Positions 18,551-27,065 of a stretch of 64,000 bases of DNA are shown here, in pieces. The notes under the pieces were generated by a model, which did not search any database, was not told the origin of the DNA, and worked only from the letters and a program-made list of their open reading frames with translations. Source of the stretch: Agromyces subbeticus DSM 16689 (GTDB lineage Bacteria; Actinomycetota; Actinomycetes; Actinomycetales; Microbacteriaceae); contig NZ_ATXG01000001.1 of the NCBI RefSeq assembly GCF_000421565.1, forward strand, positions 372,001 through 436,000, in the 5' to 3' direction. Within the stretch, counting starts at the first letter, position 1. Each line of letters starts with the position of its first letter. A program made the translations under genes and the position numbers.

Positions 18551-19876
18551 ATGCGCACCACACGATTCGCGACGGCCGGTGCCCTGAGCATCGCCGCCGT
18601 CTTCGCGCTCGCCTCATGCTCGGGTTCCGGCGCAGCCGCCGGTCCCGACGGCGGGCCCCTCGTCGTTCCCACCACGAAGGCCGAGGGCGAGAGCCTGACG
18701 GTCTGGGTGATGGAGGGCGACTACCAAGACGCGACGCTCGAGGCGATCAACGACGCCTTCACCGAGCAGACCGGCGCCGAGGTCGACCTGCAGATCCAGC
18801 AGTGGGACGGCATCACCACGAAGATCAGCACGGCGCTGTCGACCTCGACACCGCCCGACGTCATCGACATCGGCAACACCCAGGTGTCGGGGTACGCCGC
18901 GAACGGCGGGCTGCTCGACCTCACGGCGTACGAAGACGACCTGATGCAGGGCGCGACGTGGCTCACCGGCCTTGAGGAGCCGGCCCGCATCGACGGCTTG
19001 CTCTATGCGGTTCCCGGGTTCGCAGGTACACGCGCAGTCATCTACAACACGGCGATGTGGGCCGAGGCCGGCGTCACCGAGATTCCGACGACGTACGAGG
19101 AGCTCACCGCGGCGCTCGATGCCGTCGCTGCCCAGCACACCGAGGCGGACTTCTCGCCGTTCTACTTCCCGGGCCAGTACTGGCAGTCGAGCATGCAGTT
19201 CGTCTGGGATGCCGGCGGCGAGATCGCCGTCGACTCCGACGGCACCTGGACCGGCGGGTTCTCGACGCCGGAGGCGCAGCAGGGTCTCGAGGAGTTCGTC
19301 GAGTTCCAGAACACCTACTCGACGGGGGCGTCGGCGACGCTCGACAACATCACCCCCGACCAGAACCAGCTCTTCGCCGATGGCAAGACCTCGGCCCTGC
19401 TGAACACGGGAGGCGGCATCGCCGGCATCAAGAAAGCGAACCCGGCGATCACCGACGACATGCTCGGCACGTTCCCCTTCCCCGGTCGTTCGGGTGAGCA
19501 GCAGCCCGCCATGCTCGGCGGATCCGTGTGGGGCATCGCCGCGAAGTCGCAGCACAGCGACCTCGCGCTGCAGTGGGCGAAGATCGCCGGGAGCCCCAAG
19601 ATGCAGGAAGAGTACGTCTTCGGCGTCGACGGGTGGATCCCGAACAGCGTCGAGGCCGTCGAGGCGGCACAGGAGAGCGGGCTCACCGAGCAGCAGGCCG
19701 GCTTCTTCGCGGCAGCGCTCGTCTCGAAGGCGACGCCGGCCGCTGCCGACTGGCCGACCATCGAAGGCGACAAGAGCATCGCAGAGTTCTTCGGCTCGAT
19801 CGCCTCGGGAGCCAAGTCGCCGGCGGATGCGGCGAAGGCCTTCGACGCGCACCTCGAAGACGTGCTGAACGGCTGA
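18551..19876 (+). CDS. Extracellular solute-binding lipoprotein of a CUT1 oligosaccharide importer
   Basis: Lipoprotein of 441 residues with lipobox LASC after the signal peptide and a SBP_bac_1 fold (SLTVWVMEGDYQDATLEAIND, STSTPPDVIDIGNTQVSGYA, LYAVPGFAGTRAVIYNT). AAGGAGAG precedes the ATG. The fold and operon (two MalF/MalG-like permeases, GH20) match NgcE/DasA-type chitobiose or GlcNAc importers, so a short chito-oligosaccharide is the likely ligand. No ATPase is encoded here; such systems often share an MsiK-type ATPase encoded elsewhere. Confidence 0.85.
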   Translation: MRTTRFATAGALSIAAVFALASCSGSGAAAGPDGGPLVVPTTKAEGESLTVWVMEGDYQDATLEAINDAFTEQTGAEVDLQIQQWDGITTKISTALSTSTPPDVIDIGNTQVSGYAANGGLLDLTAYEDDLMQGATWLTGLEEPARIDGLLYAVPGFAGTRAVIYNTAMWAEAGVTEIPTTYEELTAALDAVAAQHTEADFSPFYFPGQYWQSSMQFVWDAGGEIAVDSDGTWTGGFSTPEAQQGLEEFVEFQNTYSTGASATLDNITPDQNQLFADGKTSALLNTGGGIAGIKKANPAITDDMLGTFPFPGRSGEQQPAMLGGSVWGIAAKSQHSDLALQWAKIAGSPKMQEEYVFGVDGWIPNSVEAVEAAQESGLTEQQAGFFAAALVSKATPAAADWPTIEGDKSIAEFFGSIASGAKSPADAAKAFDAHLEDVLNG

Positions 19877-19919
19877 GCGGCGAACAGATGAGCACGAGCA
19901 GATTCCCGCGAGCGACGGT

Positions 19920-20894
19920 ATGACCGTCATGGCCGATCCGGTCGTTCGCGAAGAGCACGCCGCCGCGGTGGGGGATTCACCGCGGCGGCGGCCGCCGCGG
20001 CGCGGTCGACGTCAATGGGCACCGCTGTGGCTGCTCACCCCCGCCGGCCTCGTGATGGGCGTGGTGACGGTCGTGCCGATCGTGCTGCTGGTGCTCATCT
20101 CGGTCACCGACTACGACCAGCGTTCGCTCTTCACCGGCGCGTTCGCGTTCGTCGGCTTCGAGCAGTACGCCGCCATCTTCACCGACTCCGACTTCTGGTG
20201 GTCGCTCGTGCGCACCATCGTGTTCACCGTCGCCATGGTGGTCGGCAGCGTCGCTGTCGGCATGGGCGTCGCCCAGCTGATGACCCGCCTCGGCACCGTG
20301 ATGCGGTACGTCGTCACCGTCGTCTTGATCTGCGCATGGGCGATGCCGAACGTCGCCTCCTCGCTCGTGTGGAACTGGCTGTTCCAACCGGGCTACGGCG
20401 TCGTCAACTGGCTGCTGACCCAGCTGCGGGTCTTCGGCGACATGACGGATGTCGCGTGGTCGCAGCATCCGCTGCTCTCGGCCACGAGCATCTGGGCGCT
20501 CATCGTCTGGCAGGCGGTGCCGTTCATCGCCCTCACCCTCTACGCCGCGCAAGTGCAGGTGCCGCAGGAGTACTACGAGGCGGCGCGCCTCGACGGAGCG
20601 AGCGAGTGGACGGTCTATCGATCGATCACGCTCGTGTTCCTGCGCCCGACCCTGCTGCTCATCACCATCCTCTCGATCATCTGGGACTACAACGTGTTCA
20701 ACCAGATCTGGCTCATCTCGCAGGGCGGCCCCGATGCCACGACGACGACGCTCGGAATCTTCACCTACAAGACGGCGTTCGTCGGGTTCGATCTCGGCGG
20801 CGGTGCGGCGATCTCGGTCGTGACCACGCTGATCCTGCTCGTGCTGACCGCGGTCTACATCCGCAACCTCGTGCGATCGGGGGAAGACCTGTGA
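19920..20894 (+). CDS. CUT1 ABC permease (MalF/UgpA type)
   Basis: Membrane permease of 324 residues with six predicted transmembrane segments and the EAA loop EYYEAARLDGASEWTVYRSI that contacts the ATPase. The ATG at 19920 overlaps the stop of a 12-codon frame (19888-19923); a second ATG at 19929 is possible. The N-terminus carries a Pro/Arg-rich cytoplasmic tail. It pairs with the following MalG-type permease, which it overlaps by GTGA. Confidence 0.86.
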   Translation: MTVMADPVVREEHAAAVGDSPRRRPPRRGRRQWAPLWLLTPAGLVMGVVTVVPIVLLVLISVTDYDQRSLFTGAFAFVGFEQYAAIFTDSDFWWSLVRTIVFTVAMVVGSVAVGMGVAQLMTRLGTVMRYVVTVVLICAWAMPNVASSLVWNWLFQPGYGVVNWLLTQLRVFGDMTDVAWSQHPLLSATSIWALIVWQAVPFIALTLYAAQVQVPQEYYEAARLDGASEWTVYRSITLVFLRPTLLLITILSIIWDYNVFNQIWLISQGGPDATTTTLGIFTYKTAFVGFDLGGGAAISVVTTLILLVLTAVYIRNLVRSGEDL

Positions 20895-21820
20895 GCACCG
20901 CATCACTTCCCTCGAGCGCCGCAGCGGCGGTCGACGAAACGATCGGGCTCGACGAGCGGATGCCCCGTCGTGCCACGCTTCCCCCAGGCCGCCGCCGACG
21001 CAAGCGCCGGTGGGTGAGCAACCTCATCGCGGTCGTGTTCAGCGTCGTGTGGATCTTCCCCGTGTACTGGATGGTCAACACCGCGTTCAAGCCGCGGGCC
21101 GAGATCATGACGCCGACGCCGATCTTCCTGCCGCAGCATCCGTCGATCGACAACTTCATCGTCGCGGTGACGCAGTCGAACTTCCTGACCGACCTGCGCA
21201 ACAGCCTCATCGTCGTCGTCGCGACGGTCGTGCTCTCGATCGTGCTCGGCTTCTTCGCAGCGGCAGCGCTGTCGCGGTTCCGCTTCCGCGGGCGTCGCAC
21301 GATCATGGTGTTCATCCTCGTCGTGCAGATGCTGCCGGGCACGGCGCTGCTCATCCCGACGTTCCTGATGTTCAACAGCCTCAACCTGCTCGGCACCTTC
21401 TTCGGCCTGGCCCTCGCCTACGTCGCGGCGGTGCTGCCGTTCTCGATCTGGGTGATGCGGGGCTTCTTCATCGCCATCCCGATGGAGATCGAGGAGGCGG
21501 CCAAGATGGACGGCGCGAACACCTGGGTGATCCTCACCCGTGTGCTCTTCCCGCTCGTCGGACCCGGCGTCATCGCGACGAGCATCTTCGCCTTCATCGC
21601 GGCGTGGAACGACTACCTCATCGCGTACACCTTCATGAAGGACCAGGCGATGTACACGCTGCCCGTGTGGCTCGCCTCGTTCACGACGCCCGCGGCCGGC
21701 ACCGACTTCGGCGGCCAGATGGCCGGCTCGGTGCTGTTCTCGCTGCCGGTGATCATCTTCTTCCTCATCATCCAACGCAATCTCGTCGCCGGCATGTCCG
21801 CCGGCGCCGTGAAGGGTTGA
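20891..21820 (+). CDS. CUT1 ABC permease (MalG type)
   Basis: Second permease (309 residues) starting at GTG 20891 overlapping the previous stop. After an Arg-rich N-terminus come six hydrophobic segments (SNLIAVVFSVVWIFPVYWM first) and the EAA loop EIEEAAKMDGANTWVILTRV. It forms the heterodimeric channel with the upstream gene. The ATPase must be supplied in trans. Confidence 0.86.
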   Translation: MSTASLPSSAAAAVDETIGLDERMPRRATLPPGRRRRKRRWVSNLIAVVFSVVWIFPVYWMVNTAFKPRAEIMTPTPIFLPQHPSIDNFIVAVTQSNFLTDLRNSLIVVVATVVLSIVLGFFAAAALSRFRFRGRRTIMVFILVVQMLPGTALLIPTFLMFNSLNLLGTFFGLALAYVAAVLPFSIWVMRGFFIAIPMEIEEAAKMDGANTWVILTRVLFPLVGPGVIATSIFAFIAAWNDYLIAYTFMKDQAMYTLPVWLASFTTPAAGTDFGGQMAGSVLFSLPVIIFFLIIQRNLVAGMSAGAVKG

Positions 21821-21825
21821 ACCGA

Positions 21826-23451
21826 ATGCTCCTTCCCCGTGCTCGCCACCGCTTCACCGCGACGGGCGACTCGCCCCGGCACGATTACGAGTTGACGGTC
21901 TCGGCGGGCATCGCCGCAGACGCGGAGCTCATCCCGGTCGGCGAGTTGCTGCAGGCAGCGCTGCGCCCGGCGACCGGGTTGGCGCTGCCGGTTGGCCCAG
22001 CCGGCGACATCCGTCTCGCGATCGACGGGTCACTGTCCGCCGAGGCGTATCGGCTGCGGGTGACCCGCGACGGGGTCGAGATCGCGGGCGGATCGCCCGC
22101 CGGCGTCTTCTACGGATGCCAGAGCCTCGTGCAGCTGCTGCCGCCCGAGATCCACCGGCGTGCGCGAGTGGATGGGGTGCGCTGGACCGTGCCGGTTGCC
22201 GAGGTCGACGATGAGCCGCGGTTCGCGTGGCGTGGCACGATGCTCGACGTTGTGCGCCACTTCATGCCGAAGCACGACGTGATGCGCTTCATCGACCTGA
22301 TGGCGATGCACAAGCTCAACGTCCTGCACTTCCACCTCACCGACGATCAGGGCTGGCGCGTCGAGATCCGCAAGTACCCGCGGCTCACCGAGGTGGGCGG
22401 CTGGCGGCATGAGAGCGCGATCGGTGCCGAACCGGATGCCCCGGGCGACGGCCGGCCGCACGGCGGCTTCTACACTCAGGCCGACCTGCGCGAGATCGTC
22501 GACTACGCCGCGGCTCGCTTCGTGACGGTCGTGCCCGAGATCGAGTCGCCGGGGCACGTGCAGGCCGCGCTCGCAGCGTATCCCGAGCTCGGAGTGGTCG
22601 ACGGCCCCTTCGAGGTCTGGCCGAAGTGGGGCATCAACCCCAATGTGCTGAACGCCGAGGAATCCACGGTGCAGTTCTTCCTCGACGTCTTCGACGAGGT
22701 GATGGACATCTTTCCGAGCCCGTTCATCGGGGTCGGCGGCGACGAGTGCCCGCGGGAGCAATGGGCGGCGAGTCCACGGGTGCAGCAGCGCATCCGTGAG
22801 CTCGGGCTCGCGGATGATTCATCCGTGCAGAACTGGTTCATCGGCCGTCTCGGCGAGCGATTGCGCGAACGAGGCCGCCGCATCTTCGCGTGGGATGAAG
22901 TGCTCGAGGGCGAACTCGCCGACGACGCGCTCGTCTTGTCGTGGCGAGGCATGGCCGGTGCGGCGGTCGCAGCACGCCGCGGGTACGACGTGATCTCCTG
23001 CCCCGACGACGTCGTCTACCTCGACTACCGGCAATCGGATGGGCCTGACGAGCCGATCCCCGTGTCGATTCCGGTGACCGTGCGCGACGCGTATCGTTTC
23101 AACCCCGTGCCTGTTGAACTCGACGAAACCGAGGCGCGACATGTGCTCGGCGGCCAGGCGAACATCTGGACGGAGTACATGGATTCGCCGCGAACCGTCG
23201 ACTTCTTCGCCTTCCCGCGCCTCTGCGCGATCGCGGAGGTGCTGTGGTCGGGTGCCGGCGGCGACGAGCACGACTTCATGATGCGACTCGACGAGCACTT
23301 GCGACGGCTCGATGCGATCGGCGTGGAGTACCGCCACGACGCCGGGCCGCGACCCTGGCAACGGCGACCTGGCATCCAGGGGCGGCCCGAGACACGGGCG
23401 CAGCGAGAGGCGCACATCGCGAGGCTGCTCGCCGGCCTGCCGGGCGCGTGA
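21826..23451 (+). CDS. GH20 beta-N-acetylhexosaminidase, apparently cytoplasmic
   Basis: Glycoside hydrolase of 541 residues. An N-terminal GH20b-like domain is followed by the TIM barrel (DEPRFAWRGTMLDVVRHFMP, KLNVLHFHLTDDQGWRVEI) with the catalytic Asp306-Glu307 pair in VGGDECPREQW. The mechanism is substrate-assisted hydrolysis of terminal GlcNAc/GalNAc. There is no signal peptide, so it probably cleaves imported oligosaccharides such as chitobiose brought in by the upstream transporter. The ATG at 21826 is 6 bp after the permease stop. Confidence 0.9.
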   Translation: MLLPRARHRFTATGDSPRHDYELTVSAGIAADAELIPVGELLQAALRPATGLALPVGPAGDIRLAIDGSLSAEAYRLRVTRDGVEIAGGSPAGVFYGCQSLVQLLPPEIHRRARVDGVRWTVPVAEVDDEPRFAWRGTMLDVVRHFMPKHDVMRFIDLMAMHKLNVLHFHLTDDQGWRVEIRKYPRLTEVGGWRHESAIGAEPDAPGDGRPHGGFYTQADLREIVDYAAARFVTVVPEIESPGHVQAALAAYPELGVVDGPFEVWPKWGINPNVLNAEESTVQFFLDVFDEVMDIFPSPFIGVGGDECPREQWAASPRVQQRIRELGLADDSSVQNWFIGRLGERLRERGRRIFAWDEVLEGELADDALVLSWRGMAGAAVAARRGYDVISCPDDVVYLDYRQSDGPDEPIPVSIPVTVRDAYRFNPVPVELDETEARHVLGGQANIWTEYMDSPRTVDFFAFPRLCAIAEVLWSGAGGDEHDFMMRLDEHLRRLDAIGVEYRHDAGPRPWQRRPGIQGRPETRAQREAHIARLLAGLPGA

Positions 23452-23507
23452 GCCTCGAACACGCCAAGATGGGAAGATCGGCGATCGCCGGGAGAGGGAG
23501 CAGGCGC

Positions 23508-24635
23508 GTGAGCGGCAACATCGGCAGCGGCGGGGCGAGCCTGCGCAGCATGAACTCCCGCGAGATTCTGGGGGCCTTGCATGCGGCCGATCACGCGCAG
23601 ACGGTCGCGGAGCTCGCCGAAGCCGTCGGCCTGACTCGGCCCACCGTCGACGCCGTACTCGCCGAACTGCTCACGATGGGATGGGTCGAGGACTTCGCGC
23701 CCGAGCCGAGTCCGAACCGCGTGGGGCGTCGGGCACGCCGGTTCCGCTTCAACGCCGCCGCCGGACTGCTCATGGGCATCGACGTCGGCCCGCACACGGT
23801 GACCTGTCTCATCGCCGACCTCTCGGGTGCCGTCGTGCACTCCGAAGAGGAGAAGTACGACGACCACGGTGACGCCGAGACGGCGTGGAACACCATTCGC
23901 GCCGTCGTCGACCGCGCGCTCGAAGCGGTGCGCACCGAGCGACTCCTCGCGACCACGGTCGGGGTTCCCGCCGTCGTCGGGCCCGATGGCGTCATCGCCT
24001 ACTCCGTCGTCGTGCCGGGCTGGTTGCGCTCCGGCATCCCGTCGCTCATCACCACCTCCTTCCCCTCAGACATCACCTACTTCGACAACGACGTGAAGCT
24101 CGCGACGCTCGCCGAGGCCGAATGGGGCCGACTCGCGGGCGTCGAGCACGCGATCTTCCTGCTCGCGGGCCGCCAGATCGGCGCCGGCATCGTCGTGAAC
24201 GGGCAGCTCACGAGGGGAGCCAACGGCGCGGCGGGCGAGATCGGTGGATTGCAACACGTGGGCTGGGGGGCCGCGCCGATCGCGCTGCTCGACGCCTTCG
24301 AGCCGGCGCTCGACATCGAGCAGATCTTCACGCTCGCCGCTGAGGGCGACCCCGTGGCCTCCGGCGCGGTGGCCGTCTTCGCCCGTGACATCGCCGAAGG
24401 CGTCGCGGCGCTCGCGCTCACCATCGACCCCGAGGTCGTCGTCGTGGCGGGTGAAGCGGCACTCGCCGGCGACGCGTTCCTCGTGCCGCTCCGACGGGCG
24501 CTCTCGGTGCTGTGTCTCTCGACGCCGCGAATCGAAGTGACGTCGCTCGGCACCCGCGCGGTCGCGCTCGGTGCCGTGGCCCGGTCACTCAACCACGTTC
24601 GCGTCGCCGTTCTGGAACTGCCTCCTCCAGCGTAG
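23508..24635 (+). CDS. ROK-family transcriptional repressor (NagC/XylR-like)
   Basis: Regulator of 375 residues from the GTG at 23508, chosen because GGAGAGGGAG lies 7 nt upstream; in-frame alternatives are at 23448 and 23469. The N-terminal winged helix (SREILGALHAADHAQTVAELAEAVGLTRPTVDAVLAEL) is followed by a ROK sugar-binding domain (GIDVGPHTVTCLIADLSG, GAGIVVNGQLTRGANGAAGEIG). The CXCGXXGC zinc motif of ROK kinases is absent, so kinase activity is unlikely. It most likely represses the importer operon through GTTTACTAAAC at 18404. Confidence 0.86.
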   Translation: MSGNIGSGGASLRSMNSREILGALHAADHAQTVAELAEAVGLTRPTVDAVLAELLTMGWVEDFAPEPSPNRVGRRARRFRFNAAAGLLMGIDVGPHTVTCLIADLSGAVVHSEEEKYDDHGDAETAWNTIRAVVDRALEAVRTERLLATTVGVPAVVGPDGVIAYSVVVPGWLRSGIPSLITTSFPSDITYFDNDVKLATLAEAEWGRLAGVEHAIFLLAGRQIGAGIVVNGQLTRGANGAAGEIGGLQHVGWGAAPIALLDAFEPALDIEQIFTLAAEGDPVASGAVAVFARDIAEGVAALALTIDPEVVVVAGEAALAGDAFLVPLRRALSVLCLSTPRIEVTSLGTRAVALGAVARSLNHVRVAVLELPPPA

Positions 24636-24860
24636 GTACCGTCGCGGCGTCGGTTCGCGCTTCGATCGCCGCGATCACCGCCGACATGTCTTCGCGCCGG
24701 TAATCGAGGTCGAGGCACTCCGCGAAGAGTGCGCTCGCGAGGTCGAGCATCGGGGTGGCGATGTTGCGTTCGCGCGCGGATGCCGCGATCAGCCGGGTGC
24801 TCGCGAAACCGTCGGTGACGGCCGCCTGCATGGTCAGTCGTCCTTGCTCGCGGCTGCGTG
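24589..24860 (-). pseudogene. C-terminal remnant of an NAD-dependent 3-hydroxyisobutyrate-type dehydrogenase
   Basis: The minus-strand frame reads like the helical C-terminal domain of the 3-HIBADH/6PGDH superfamily (GFASTRLIAASARERNIATP ... DMSAVIAAIEA). The Rossmann domain and active site are missing and no plausible start is present. Its 3' end overlaps the end of the ROK gene by 47 bp. I read it as a decayed fragment left at the border of the variable region. Confidence 0.45.
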
Positions 24861-24937
24861 TGCGGAGCGTCGCAGACTCGTCGCGATGCATACGCCCAAG
24901 CTGCTGCCCCTCATGCTCACCTACGAGTCGCAGGCAG

Positions 24938-25531
24938 TCACCGCGCTCGCAGTCCATTCAGTGCGAGATCGACGCAGCTCTCCAGGAACGTTTCGTCGAG
25001 GTCGTGCGGTGTGAGGAGCAGCCGGATGTATATCTGACCGTAAAGCAGTTCGGTGGCCCGATATGGGTCGACGCCGGGATCGATCTCTCCTCCGTCCTGT
25101 GCGCGTACGATTCGCGCGATCGCCCGTTCGCTGGATGGAACGATCAACCGTTCCCAGAGGCGGGCCGCGAGGTCGGTGTCGTGTTGCGCTTCTCCTATCA
25201 GCGCGGCGATGAGGGGCGCTGAATCACCCACGGCGTGGATCCACGTGTCCCGCACCATCGTGACCAGGTCTTCACGGATGTCCGCAGTCACTGTGGGCTC
25301 GTTGCGCATGAGGGGGCTGCTCTCGAGAAGTTGAGCGTATGCATCCAGCACGACTGCTCCCTTCGAGGGCCACCACCGATAGATCGTCCGTTTGCCTACT
25401 CCGGCGCGCGCAGCGATGCCCTCGATGGTGACCCTGGGCCAACCTTCGCTGTGTGCCAGTTCGAGTGCTGCGCGCAGGATCGCGTCGGTGGACTTCTGGC
25501 TTCGACGCGTCGAATTCGGGACCTGGCTCAT
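24938..25531 (-). CDS. TetR-family transcriptional regulator
   Basis: Repressor of 197 residues. The N-terminal helix-turn-helix reads LAHSEGWPRVTIEGIAARAGVGKRTIYRWWPSKGAVVLDAY, and the C-terminal domain (TetR_C_11-like, LIAALIGEAQHDTDLAARLWERLI) is helical. It is divergent from the membrane protein/epimerase pair. The inverted repeat GAGACGATACGG/CCGTATCGTCTC in the shared gap is its likely target. Base composition is lower in GC than in the neighbouring sugar operons. Confidence 0.87.
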   Translation of the reverse strand: MSQVPNSTRRSQKSTDAILRAALELAHSEGWPRVTIEGIAARAGVGKRTIYRWWPSKGAVVLDAYAQLLESSPLMRNEPTVTADIREDLVTMVRDTWIHAVGDSAPLIAALIGEAQHDTDLAARLWERLIVPSSERAIARIVRAQDGGEIDPGVDPYRATELLYGQIYIRLLLTPHDLDETFLESCVDLALNGLRAR

Positions 25532-25548
25532 CCGAACACTCTACGCGG

Positions 25549-25624
25549 GAGACGATACGGATCGTATTGACAGTTGAGCAGGGTGCGTCTATCTTGCTTG
25601 AAGGGAGCCGAACCGTATCGTCTC
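25549..25624 (+). promoter_or_regulatory. TetR-controlled promoter flanked by a 12-bp inverted repeat
   Basis: GAGACGATACGG (25549-25560) is repeated as its exact reverse complement CCGTATCGTCTC (25613-25624). Between them TTGACA (25567-25572), 17 nt and TATCTT (25590-25595) make a consensus promoter for the 25650 gene. The left element also forms ATACG-GAT-CGTAT (25555-25567), touching the -35. This is a typical two-site repressor arrangement. Confidence 0.7.
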
Positions 25625-25649
25625 ATTTCCGTGCAGGAGAGGAACTCAA

Positions 25650-26051
25650 TTGCTGATTGTTCGTGTGATCGTCGTGGTCGCCGCATTTTCCATGCTGGTC
25701 ACGGGGTCGTGGGCGCGCCTCTCACCCGATACTTTCGCCGAATGGGCGAAATGGCCTGATCACGTGCACTTCCTGCACGACGCAGGCGTATTTCAGATCG
25801 GAATCGGCGTGATGATGCTGCTAGCGCTCTGGTGCCGTGACGCCATCGTTGTCGTGCTCACCGGGTTCATCGTCACCAACACCTTTCATGCGCTCAATCA
25901 CGCGCTCGACGCACATCTAGGGGGTCATACCTCAGACAGCTGGGTGCTCCTGGCGCTCTCCGCGATCGCGTCGCTCGGGCTCGTCTTGCGGGTGCGGGCG
26001 GTGCGCCAGAGCGTTCGTGAGCGGGACGTCACTGAACGGTTGGGAGCATGA
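25650..26051 (+). CDS. Small four-helix membrane protein of unknown function
   Basis: Predicted 133-residue membrane protein starting at TTG 25650 with GGAGAGGA 6 nt upstream. Four hydrophobic segments are visible (LIVRVIVVVAAFSMLVTGSW, a second around GIGVMMLLALW, DAIVVVLTGFIVTNTF, and SWVLLALSAIASLGLVL), with a conserved-looking His-rich stretch HALNHALDAHLGGH. I do not recognise the family with certainty. It overlaps the next gene by ATGA and shares the TetR-controlled promoter, so it probably acts with the epimerase-like enzyme. Confidence 0.75.
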   Translation: MLIVRVIVVVAAFSMLVTGSWARLSPDTFAEWAKWPDHVHFLHDAGVFQIGIGVMMLLALWCRDAIVVVLTGFIVTNTFHALNHALDAHLGGHTSDSWVLLALSAIASLGLVLRVRAVRQSVRERDVTERLGA

Positions 26052-26968
26052 AGGTGCTGGTGGCAGGAGCCACCGGAACGATCGGCGGAACGCTTGTCGC
26101 TCAGCTGCTGGCCTCGGGGCATGCCGTGTACGGGCTAACCCGGTCCAAACGCGGCGCACAGCGGCTCAATGCCGCGGGCGCGGATGCGGTTGTGGTGGAT
26201 CTGTTGGATGCGGACAGGCTGCTCACTTCGCTGGACGGTCGTGCATTCGATGCGATCATTCATCAGGCGACGGCGATCACAGGCATGCCGACTTCGCACC
26301 GCAGCCTCTACGCCACTGATGCGCTGCGCGAGCAGGGAACCATCAACCTCATGCGCATTGCCGAGTCCACAGGGGCGACGCGCTTCATCACACAATCGTT
26401 CTTTCACGGTTACGGCTATCGGGACCACGGTAGCGAGCCGGTGGCAGAGGACGGCTCCTTCGGAGAACTGACCGGGCATCGAGGGATCGACCGGCACATG
26501 CGCGCGCTGCGCCTGAACGAGCAACTGGTTCTGCAGACACCGGGTATCGACGGGATCGCCCTTCGATACGGGATGTTCTACGGCCCGGAACCGATGACGA
26601 TGCAGCTGGCGAGCTGGACCCGGCGCAGGCTGCTCCCCGTGTTCCGGCCATCGGGGGTCACGTCGCCGATCCATATCTCCGATGCCGCGTCGGCCGCGGT
26701 CGCCGCGCTCACGCGTGGACGCCCTGGCCAGGCGTACAACATCGCCGATGAGTGCCCCGTAGGTTTCGACGACTACGTTCGAGCGCTCGCTCACGTTTCA
26801 GGAGCTCCACAGCCGCTCACACTGCCCGCTTGGTCGTTGCGTGCCGTGCCGTATGTGCACACGCTCATGGTCGGGACCAGCATCCGGCTGTCCACCGTCA
26901 AGGCCCGGGATGAACTGAATTGGACGCCGATCTATCCATCGATTCACGAGGGGCTGGCATCGCTGTGA
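26048..26968 (+). CDS. NAD-dependent epimerase/dehydratase family protein
   Basis: Extended-SDR enzyme of 306 residues. The nucleotide-binding GATGTIGG is at residues 7-14, and there is an RYGMFYGP motif and a C-terminal substrate domain with SPIHISDAASAAVAAL. The usual YxxxK is not obvious: the position around FHGYGYRDHG has tyrosines but no properly spaced lysine. It may therefore be an atypical or non-catalytic member. It is cotranscribed with the upstream membrane protein. The substrate is unknown. Confidence 0.8.
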   Translation: MKVLVAGATGTIGGTLVAQLLASGHAVYGLTRSKRGAQRLNAAGADAVVVDLLDADRLLTSLDGRAFDAIIHQATAITGMPTSHRSLYATDALREQGTINLMRIAESTGATRFITQSFFHGYGYRDHGSEPVAEDGSFGELTGHRGIDRHMRALRLNEQLVLQTPGIDGIALRYGMFYGPEPMTMQLASWTRRRLLPVFRPSGVTSPIHISDAASAAVAALTRGRPGQAYNIADECPVGFDDYVRALAHVSGAPQPLTLPAWSLRAVPYVHTLMVGTSIRLSTVKARDELNWTPIYPSIHEGLASL

Positions 26969-27065
26969 GCCAGCCTGCTGCCCTGCCGACTCGATGACTC
27001 GGCTGTCGGGTTGGTGGAATTCTGGAACGGCGCGGGGCCGCAGATGTCGTGTGACCGCTCGGTCT

